Source: TMED23 sp964566055 (GTDB lineage Bacteria; Pseudomonadota; Alphaproteobacteria; Rhodospirillales; UBA2165). From it: DNA of 37,992 nt. Location: assembly GCA_964566055.1 (NCBI GenBank), contig CAZMHI010000049.1:1-37992 (forward strand), read 5' to 3'. Of this stretch, positions 33,160 through 37,992 are shown in pieces. A program made the translations under genes and the position numbers. Positions within the stretch are counted from its first letter, which is position 1. Each line of letters begins with the position of its first letter. The notes beneath the pieces are model-generated. The model had not been told where the DNA came from. It was given only the letters and a program-made list of their open reading frames with translations, and did no database searches.

Positions 33160-34148
33160 TTAATTTTATGCTTTTGCAGTAAGCGGCGGAATTGATGGTA
33201 GCTCAGATCGAGTCGGCTGGCGGCTTCTTTCTGCACATGGCGGGAATTGGCCAAGGCTTTTTCCAGGATCGAGTTTTCATATTCTGCCACAGCCTCGCTA
33301 AAATTGGCGGGAGTTGCGGCGGCGGATACCGGCGTTTGCGCCCCTTCCCCAGTTGCTTTTTCCAGCGGCCGCCAGGGGCTGTCGAAGGGATCGATAACAA
33401 TCTGGTCGATCGGTGCATCCCCTCTTCCCCCATAAAACACCGAACGTTCAACGACATTTCGCAGCTCACGCACATTGCCAGGCCAGGTATAGGCTTCGAG
33501 GCTCTGCTTAGCTGCATCGGAAAATCCGGCGAAAGTTTCCAGGCCTAAATCCTGCGAGGTCTCGACCGCAAAGCTTTCAGCCATAGACAATATATCCCGG
33601 GGCCGGGCGCGCAGCGGCGGAATGGTGATGACGTCAAAGGCCAGCCGGTCCAAGAGGTCAGCCCGAAAGTCACCGGATTTAGCAAGCTCAGGTAAATCCG
33701 TATTTGCTGCAGCCACCACGCGGACATCAACTTGCAGGGTTTCCGTGCCGCCCACCCGCTCAAACTCACCATATTCGATGACGCGCAGGACTTTCTCCTG
33801 CACAGCCGCCGAGGCATTGGCAATCTCGTCCAGTATCAACGTACCGGTATCAGCCAGCTCGAACCGCCCGGCCCGTTTGCGCTGAGCGCCGGTGAAGGCG
33901 CCCATTTCATGGCCAAACAGTTCTGATTCAAGCAAGGTCTCGCTTAAGGCGGCGCAGTTCACTTTGATCAGCGGACCATTCCAGCGGGGCGACAGATAAT
34001 GCAGCCGGGCCGCCAGCAGCTCTTTGCCGGTGCCGCGCTCACCCACAACTAGACAGGAGCGGTTGATGGTCGCCAGACGCGAACAGCGTTCAACGGCATC
34101 GAGAAAGCCCGGGTCCTCGCCCAGGATGGCGGGTAGCTGATCTAACAT
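33156..34148 (-). CDS. pspF: Sigma-54 activator PspF
   Basis: This 330-residue enhancer-binding protein lacks an N-terminal regulatory domain, as PspF does. The AAA+ domain has Walker A GERGTGKE (36-43), the sigma-54 loop GAFTGA (83-88), Walker B GTLILDEI (102-109), and an arginine-rich sensor region (LDRLAFDVITIPPLRARPRDI). A Fis-type helix-turn-helix at about 296-330 (SRHVQKEAASRLDLSYHQFRRLLQKHKIK) binds DNA. It is encoded divergently from pspABC and should activate that operon from sites in the shared intergenic region, with PspA acting as its inhibitor under non-stress conditions. The last bases overlap the left copy of a 17-base repeat. Confidence 0.95.
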   Translation of the reverse strand: MLDQLPAILGEDPGFLDAVERCSRLATINRSCLVVGERGTGKELLAARLHYLSPRWNGPLIKVNCAALSETLLESELFGHEMGAFTGAQRKRAGRFELADTGTLILDEIANASAAVQEKVLRVIEYGEFERVGGTETLQVDVRVVAAANTDLPELAKSGDFRADLLDRLAFDVITIPPLRARPRDILSMAESFAVETSQDLGLETFAGFSDAAKQSLEAYTWPGNVRELRNVVERSVFYGGRGDAPIDQIVIDPFDSPWRPLEKATGEGAQTPVSAAATPANFSEAVAEYENSILEKALANSRHVQKEAASRLDLSYHQFRRLLQKHKIK

Positions 34149-34155
34149 AATTAGA

Positions 34156-34210
34156 TAGTAGCGATATTAGCTATTAATGTCGACTATTATTAGCGTTTTT
34201 CGCTACTATA
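34156..34210. promoter_or_regulatory. Inverted half-sites between pspF and pspA, candidate PspF enhancer
   Basis: TAGTAGCGA (34156-34164) and TCGCTACTA (34200-34208) are inverted copies. Related TAGC/GCTA words lie between them, in an AT-rich stretch. The site is 50-100 bases upstream of the -24/-12 promoter, the usual distance for an enhancer bound by PspF. Binding is inference. Confidence 0.5.
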
Positions 34211-34257
34211 ATAAATAATATTTTGGATAAATCGTTTATTTTCAATGGCTTAAAAAG

Positions 34258-34274
34258 TTGGCACGGTGTCTGCA
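34258..34274 (+). promoter_or_regulatory. Sigma-54 (-24/-12) promoter of pspABC
   Basis: TTGGCAC (34258-34264) is followed by GGTGT and CTGCA; the GG at 34260-34261 and the GC at 34272-34273 are separated by 10 bases, the fixed spacing required by sigma-54. It lies about 40 bases before the pspA start. With pspF opposite, this is a strong call. Transcription would start near 34284. Confidence 0.88.
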
Positions 34275-34314
34275 ATATAGAGGGAAATACCTTTAACCAA
34301 CTATTGAGGATGAC

Positions 34315-34983
34315 ATGACTATATTTTCCCGTCTCACCGACATTGTTCACTCCAACATCAATTCCCTGCTCGATAAGGCGGAGGACCCGGAAAAAATGAT
34401 CCGCCTGATGATTCAGGAAATGGAAGACACGCTGGTCGAGGTACGCTCAACCGCGGTCAAAGCCATTGCCGATAAAAAAGAGATTAACCGGCGTTTGGAA
34501 AAACTCGATGCCGCCGCCGAAGAGTGGCAGGAAAAAGCTGAATTCGCGCTGTCGAAAGACCGCGAAGATCTAGCCAAGGGCGCCCTCGTCGCCAAAGCCA
34601 AGCTCGCCGATCAGGCTGCTTCTTTACGCCAAGGCCTGGAAGCCACCGAAACGGCGCTCGCCAAATACAATGAGGATCTGGCCAAACTGCAGGCCAAGCT
34701 AGATGAAGCCAAGGCCAAAAAGAAGGCCATCGAACTGCGCATGAAAACCGCCCAGAAACGTGTCAAAATCCGCCAGACCTTACATGACGGCCGGGTTGAT
34801 GACGCCATGGAACGCTATTCGGGTCTGGAGCGCCGCATTGACGAGCTGGAAGCCGATGCCGAATCATATGAATTGGGTAAGGAGCGCACGCTTGATGAAG
34901 AGTTTGTTGAGTTAGCCGCCGAGAACGCTATTGTTGATGAGCTTGAGCGCATGAAAGCCAAGCTTGCGAAAAAGCAAAGCTAA
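34315..34983 (+). CDS. pspA: Phage shock protein A
   Basis: This 222-residue PspA/IM30-family protein starts MTIFSRLTDIVHSNINSLLDKAEDP, the amphipathic membrane-binding helix, and continues as a long coiled coil rich in Ala, Glu and Lys (for example ELEADAESYELGKERTLDEE). Length and start match the family. PspA binds stressed inner membranes, helps keep the proton motive force, and holds PspF inactive when there is no stress. It is the first gene behind the sigma-54 promoter and is followed by pspB and pspC. Confidence 0.95.
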   Translation: MTIFSRLTDIVHSNINSLLDKAEDPEKMIRLMIQEMEDTLVEVRSTAVKAIADKKEINRRLEKLDAAAEEWQEKAEFALSKDREDLAKGALVAKAKLADQAASLRQGLEATETALAKYNEDLAKLQAKLDEAKAKKKAIELRMKTAQKRVKIRQTLHDGRVDDAMERYSGLERRIDELEADAESYELGKERTLDEEFVELAAENAIVDELERMKAKLAKKQS

Positions 34984-35029
34984 ACCTACCTCTAGATTGC
35001 AAGTGAACTGAACTGCTAACGGATCAATT

Positions 35030-35287
35030 ATGGACTTTTTGAATTTCTTGAATGTCCCGCTCATCCTCTTCCTGACGATTGGCTTGCCGCTTTGGCTGCT
35101 CTTTCATTACATCACGAAGTGGAAACAAATGAAGCAGGCGGGCGCCGGACAAGGCCAAACGGTGGTCAACCGCAAAGAGCTGTTACGACTGCGCGAGATT
35201 GCTGTTTCACTCGACGAAAGAATAGAGTCCCTGGAAACAATTTTGGAAGCTGACGTTCAAGCTGGAGATAAAAATGAAACGCCGTGA
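35030..35287 (+). CDS. pspB: Phage shock protein B
   Basis: This small inner-membrane protein of 85 residues has one N-terminal membrane segment (FLNVPLILFLTIGLPLWLLFHYI) and a charged, helical C-terminal part (LLRLREIAVSLDERIESLETIL), the usual PspB layout. The last five codons overlap the start of pspC (35274), indicating translational coupling. PspB and PspC detect envelope stress and release PspA from PspF. The name rests partly on gene order, since PspB is short. Confidence 0.9.
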   Translation: MDFLNFLNVPLILFLTIGLPLWLLFHYITKWKQMKQAGAGQGQTVVNRKELLRLREIAVSLDERIESLETILEADVQAGDKNETP

Positions 35288-35777
35288 ATACCAACATCAC
35301 CATCATCACCACTACCATGTGCGCCATAAATTGCGGGTTGGCAAGCGCGTCGGAAAACCTGATGGCTTTATCAAACGCACCATCAAAGGCTTGGCAGCTA
35401 AATTTGGCGTCTCCAAAGGGGTTATTATTGCGGGCTTTATCGTGCTCTTTATTTTTACCAAAATCTTCGCCTTGCTGGCTTTTATCCTGGCCTATTTCTG
35501 GATCAAACATCCGGGGAAATATGAGGATATGCTGGACGGAGCGTTTGAAAAATCCCGCCGCGGCTTTGAAAACATGACCGGTGCGCCGGGCTTTGATGAA
35601 GCCGCCACTGCCGGCGGCCCGCAAGCCTCATATGATAGCTCCTACCGGGAAGACGAATTTGATTTCTCAGACTTGAAACAGAAATTCGAGGACCTCGAAA
35701 AACGCACCAACGGCATGGAAGAACACGTCTCCTCGGATGAATACAAACTCAACAAGGAGTTCGATGATATTAAGTGA
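35274..35777 (+). CDS. pspC: Phage shock protein C with a natural His-rich start
   Basis: This 167-residue inner-membrane protein starts with MKRREYQHHHHHHYH, so residues 8-13 form an encoded hexahistidine run. The PspC domain follows (GKPDGFIKRTIKGLAAKFGVSKGVIIAGFIVLFIFTKIF, with the membrane segment at about 51-80), and the charged C-terminal half has an FDFSDLKQKFEDLEKR coiled-coil stretch. The start overlaps pspB, so coupling is likely. The His run is not a usual PspC feature and might bind metal; an artefact is unlikely in a chromosomal gene. Other PspC functions are as in the family: stress sensing and PspA binding. Confidence 0.9.
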   Translation: MKRREYQHHHHHHYHVRHKLRVGKRVGKPDGFIKRTIKGLAAKFGVSKGVIIAGFIVLFIFTKIFALLAFILAYFWIKHPGKYEDMLDGAFEKSRRGFENMTGAPGFDEAATAGGPQASYDSSYREDEFDFSDLKQKFEDLEKRTNGMEEHVSSDEYKLNKEFDDIK

Positions 35778-35822
35778 GGGATTTCTCCCTCACCGTCATG
35801 CGCGGGCTTGAGACCCGCGTAT
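35774..35822. repeat. Terminator-like hairpin and REP-like palindrome after pspC
   Basis: GTGAGGGA (35774-35781) pairs with TCCCTCAC (35786-35793) over a four-base loop and overlaps the pspC stop; there is no U tract. Directly behind, ATGCGCGGG (35798-35806) pairs with CCCGCGTAT (35814-35822, one G-U pair). The second element, with its CGTCAT...GGGCTTGA...CCCGCG layout, is of the REP type found between alphaproteobacterial genes. A further partial copy (CCTCACCGTCATTCCGG) starts near 35885. Confidence 0.65.
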
Positions 35823-35866
35823 CCAACTTCACGATTTTCAGCAAGTGATAAGGGGTGTAGGTGGAT

Positions 35867-35883
35867 TTTCGGTGACAGTTTAC
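35867..35883. repeat. 17-base repeat, right copy
   Basis: This is identical to 33143-33159 and in the same orientation. It lies between the REP-like element behind pspC and the AT-rich pair of genes on the right. Confidence 0.55.
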
Positions 35884-35892
35884 CCCTCACCG

Positions 35893-36387
35893 TCATTCCG
35901 GCCATGTGAAAACTTCGGCTCCTGGTCCAGGTTCGTTGGGTTGAGGAAGATAAATTGTAAATCCAGCCCAGGCAGCAATATTATCATTGTCAGGTAAACT
36001 AGACACCAAATTGCCGTTGGTCATATCAAGGTAATAGGGATCATTTAGCCGTAAGAAAAAATCTACGCCTGATCTGACAAGAATATCATCATCCCTACTT
36101 CCAAATCGCGCTGGTTGACTTGGCTCATCTGAGTTAATTGCCACATCAATCAACCAGTCAGCCTCTAGGTCAAAGACTTTTACATCGTTATCTGAAATAT
36201 AAGGTCGTTCTTTATTTCCAACGCTTGCATTTAGGATGACTATGTACGGTGTTTGACTACCAGAGTTGTTAATTTCAGAACGAATTGCGAAAAAATTTGG
36301 CTGATCTCCACTGAAGCGACCCACCAGCAAACTGCGAAGTGGGGCAGACTGGAAATCTTTCATAGAAGCATTTGTTGGAATTTTCAT
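35893..36387 (-). CDS. Hypothetical protein, 164 residues, in an AT-rich island
   Basis: The protein is polar and acidic, with probable beta strands (PNFFAIRSEINNSG, TPYIVILNASVG, ADWLIDVAINSDE) and no membrane segment or signal. I do not recognise it. The start ATG has an extended ribosome binding site (GGAGAACGAGGA). It lies 48 bases after the nuclease-like gene on the same strand, so the two may be co-expressed and could form one system. The last codons (TWPE, stop) are made from the REP-like sequence CGTCATTCCGGCCA, so the end may have been created when the island landed there. Confidence 0.6.
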   Translation of the reverse strand: MKIPTNASMKDFQSAPLRSLLVGRFSGDQPNFFAIRSEINNSGSQTPYIVILNASVGNKERPYISDNDVKVFDLEADWLIDVAINSDEPSQPARFGSRDDDILVRSGVDFFLRLNDPYYLDMTNGNLVSSLPDNDNIAAWAGFTIYLPQPNEPGPGAEVFTWPE

Positions 36388-36435
36388 TCCTCGTTCTCCA
36401 ATAATGTATGGCGGCCTAAACTTTAATTCGCCATT

Positions 36436-37698
36436 TTATTTTATGTACAAATTGAACAAAAATGTATGAACATTAATTAGCCGTTCTTCATCCTCTTCTG
36501 ACCGGAAAATATGACGCCATTCCCCCTCCCCCTGCTTACCCAAATCTTTTTCCAACAGTGGGTGCTTCAAAAGTGCTTCTGGGACAGTTTCCAACAATTT
36601 CGAAAATCCTTTTATTTCTTTGTTAAAAATAATCAGACTGGATTTACAATCACGCCAAGTTAAATATCCCAGAAGCTGGTCTATTCCACTCAGCAATTCC
36701 TTGGCTCCTCGCCAAATTTTGCACTCTCCAATAAAAGCAGCTCTATCTTCATCCTCGATACGGATGTCTGTTTTTCCTAATTTCCGAAAGGTTTCACCTG
36801 TCGCACCTCCTTGGTAATGCCCATTTAGGTGAGCAAGAACAACATCACGTAATTCTTCTTCTTCAAATTTAGCAAATGTCGCTGGCGCAGTTTCAAATGT
36901 GCGCCCTTCATGACGAACAATATTCAAAATATTTTCATATAATTCGTCAGTAATTCCTGGTTCAGGCTTCAATCCAGATTTTGGAGGGAAAGGCAATGGT
37001 TGTGTAATTTTCTTTTCGACTTTGATCGGCTCAATTGAAGGTGCACCATCTTTTCTTTTTAATGGAATGTTCAAAACTTGTGTTAAATTGCCATGCTTAT
37101 TTAAACGTTCTCGTCGAGCGCTAATGGCATTCTGAATATGAGTTTGAAACTGATTGTTAAAGGTTTGCACTTGAACTTCTTGATTTGCGAGATGATGACG
37201 TATATCCGATAGTATGCTTTCTAAATCGCGGCTATATAGTTCTTCTCCTGCATCATGCGGCTTCTCAATAACTATCTCTAATTCTCCAGCCTGATCACCG
37301 TATGGATCTTTAATCCTACCAGAAGGAAAACTCATTCGGCATGGATTTGGCTGCAATTTCCACAGTTCTGGATCACCGGTGAATGGGATGGTTATTGTAA
37401 CACTGGTTCCAGGAATCATGCGTGGACCAGTTCGCCCCGGACTCCAGTAGCGGTCACTATCCCCGCTTACATCTATTTGAGCTTCAACTTGTTCCATTTC
37501 AGCACAATCTTCGTAAAGAATGACCGGTTCAATTGTTAATTTAGAAGAGAAATGTTGAATGAGTTGATCGTCGGTTGATGATGTAAAACTGTCCGTAGGA
37601 ACTTGATCTACCATCTCAGCGATGCTTAAAATTTGGTGTCTCAGTACATCATCCAAACTATTATCACTAAACAGTCTTTGATCTCTGCCTGTTCTCAA
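36436..37698 (-). CDS. Hypothetical protein with C-terminal PD-(D/E)xK nuclease-like domain
   Basis: This 420-residue protein (TTG 37698 as drawn, a later start possible) has an N-terminal part of mixed fold without recognised motif, including TSVTITIPFTGDPELWKL (98-115), and a basic, Pro-rich linker (about 200-245). The C-terminal domain has the motif order of PD-(D/E)xK nucleases: E-rich helix AKFEEEELRDVVLAHLN (276-292), then GKTD with D311, then E325-C-K327 in AAFIGECKIW, followed by IDQLLGYLTWRD (339-350) with a Q and a conserved Trp-rich end. This domain is found in restriction-type and defence proteins; its target here is unknown. The gene is AT-rich relative to the core genes. A defence role is inference. 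Confidence 0.65.
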   Translation of the reverse strand: MRTGRDQRLFSDNSLDDVLRHQILSIAEMVDQVPTDSFTSSTDDQLIQHFSSKLTIEPVILYEDCAEMEQVEAQIDVSGDSDRYWSPGRTGPRMIPGTSVTITIPFTGDPELWKLQPNPCRMSFPSGRIKDPYGDQAGELEIVIEKPHDAGEELYSRDLESILSDIRHHLANQEVQVQTFNNQFQTHIQNAISARRERLNKHGNLTQVLNIPLKRKDGAPSIEPIKVEKKITQPLPFPPKSGLKPEPGITDELYENILNIVRHEGRTFETAPATFAKFEEEELRDVVLAHLNGHYQGGATGETFRKLGKTDIRIEDEDRAAFIGECKIWRGAKELLSGIDQLLGYLTWRDCKSSLIIFNKEIKGFSKLLETVPEALLKHPLLEKDLGKQGEGEWRHIFRSEEDEERLINVHTFLFNLYIK

Positions 37699-37992
37699 GG
37701 CCTATAATCCCTAATGTTTAAATTGATTGCCTTTGGAATATCCTGAGTTATAGCTCCACCCGTCTATTTTTTACTCATGGTTGAATATATAACTTAATAT
37801 ACACAAATAATCTACAATTAAGATCGGGACAAATAAAATATGAGGAACATAAGATAGTGGGACACAAACCTTGGGGGATCGGGGGACACAGTCCGGGGAC
37901 AACAGTCCGGACAGTCCGGGGACACACAGTCCGGGGACACGATCCTTTATTCCCTGCGGGAAACAGGTCATGTCCCCATATCTCTCCCGTAT
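37699..37992. other. AT-rich gap ending in short CAGTCCGGGGACA-type repeats
   Basis: No gene is evident. CAGTCCGG occurs four times (37889, 37903, 37912, 37927), three of the copies followed by GGACA, within 52 bases. Then comes GGGACACG, and the window ends in ATGTCCCC. Short GTCCCC-type repeats of this kind often flank REP-associated transposase genes, which might lie beyond the window edge. Confidence 0.5.

Noticed and set aside
35774..35793. Hairpin behind pspC as an intrinsic terminator
   Set aside because: The stem is good but no U tract follows, and the region continues into a REP-like palindrome.
37771..37971. 66-codon minus-strand frame through the terminal repeats
   Set aside because: It is made of the short repeats themselves (repetitive Pro/Val/Cys protein) and has no ribosome binding site.
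1..37992. CRISPR arrays, tRNA or rRNA genes, complete insertion sequences
   Set aside because: Looked for while reading; no regularly spaced repeats, cloverleaf pattern or full transposase was found.

Overview
The window looks like chromosomal DNA of a free-living alphaproteobacterium. The evidence is a set of ordinary housekeeping genes (parE, a type-2 argC, a pspF/pspABC stress locus), a tripartite tricarboxylate transporter with its two-component system, UbiD-type decarboxylases, and REP-like palindromes of the kind common between alphaproteobacterial genes. The exact lineage cannot be fixed from sequence alone. Most genes are moderately GC-rich. The segments at about 4.39-6.78 kb and 35.9-37.99 kb are visibly AT-rich and look like acquired, defence-type DNA.

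Left part (1-4350, + strand): a possible gene tail, a small protein, then a FrnE/DsbA-type thioredoxin-fold oxidoreductase whose first active-site cysteine codon is an in-frame TGA (U-P-W-C instead of C-P-W-C). A SECIS-like hairpin lies just downstream of that TGA, so it is most likely a selenoprotein (360-977). It is followed by a tight operon of two paralogous QueG/RdhA-like double [4Fe-4S] proteins and a PaaK-like CoA ligase.

From 4387 to 6774 (- strand) lies a large AT-rich STAND-type NTPase with a candidate nuclease-like N-terminus and a Cys-rich tail, probably a defence gene. From 6957 to 10678 (- strand) a tctC-tctB-tctA operon ends with a beta-carbonic anhydrase. A 44-nt copy of the tctA 3' end lies beyond the carbonic anhydrase and differs from the original only at synonymous positions. 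At 10811-14011 come a periplasmic binding protein and the divergent TctD/TctE-type regulator pair that probably controls the transporter.

Middle (14.0-24.7 kb): a lipoprotein, a serine hydrolase translationally coupled to an Old Yellow Enzyme (with a 26-bp palindromic operator candidate upstream), two TPR proteins (one with three near-identical 153-bp repeats), a CheY-like receiver, a membrane-anchored cytochrome c, an HsaA-type flavin monooxygenase, a periplasmic solute-binding protein and a 27-residue membrane peptide.

Right part (24.8-38.0 kb): a YciA-like thioesterase, parE, two UbiD decarboxylases, a membrane-anchored methyltransferase, argC, a gene interrupted by one amber codon, pspF diverging from pspABC behind a clear sigma-54 promoter, and finally an AT-rich pair of genes. 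The larger of that pair carries a D...ExK nuclease motif. The pair starts inside a REP-like element and is followed by short GTCCGGGGACA-type repeats. The aromatic-type enzymes (PaaK-like ligase, OYE, flavin monooxygenase, two UbiDs, TTT transporter) suggest catabolism of aromatic or carboxylic acids, but no complete pathway can be assembled here. I saw no tRNA, rRNA, CRISPR array or complete insertion sequence.
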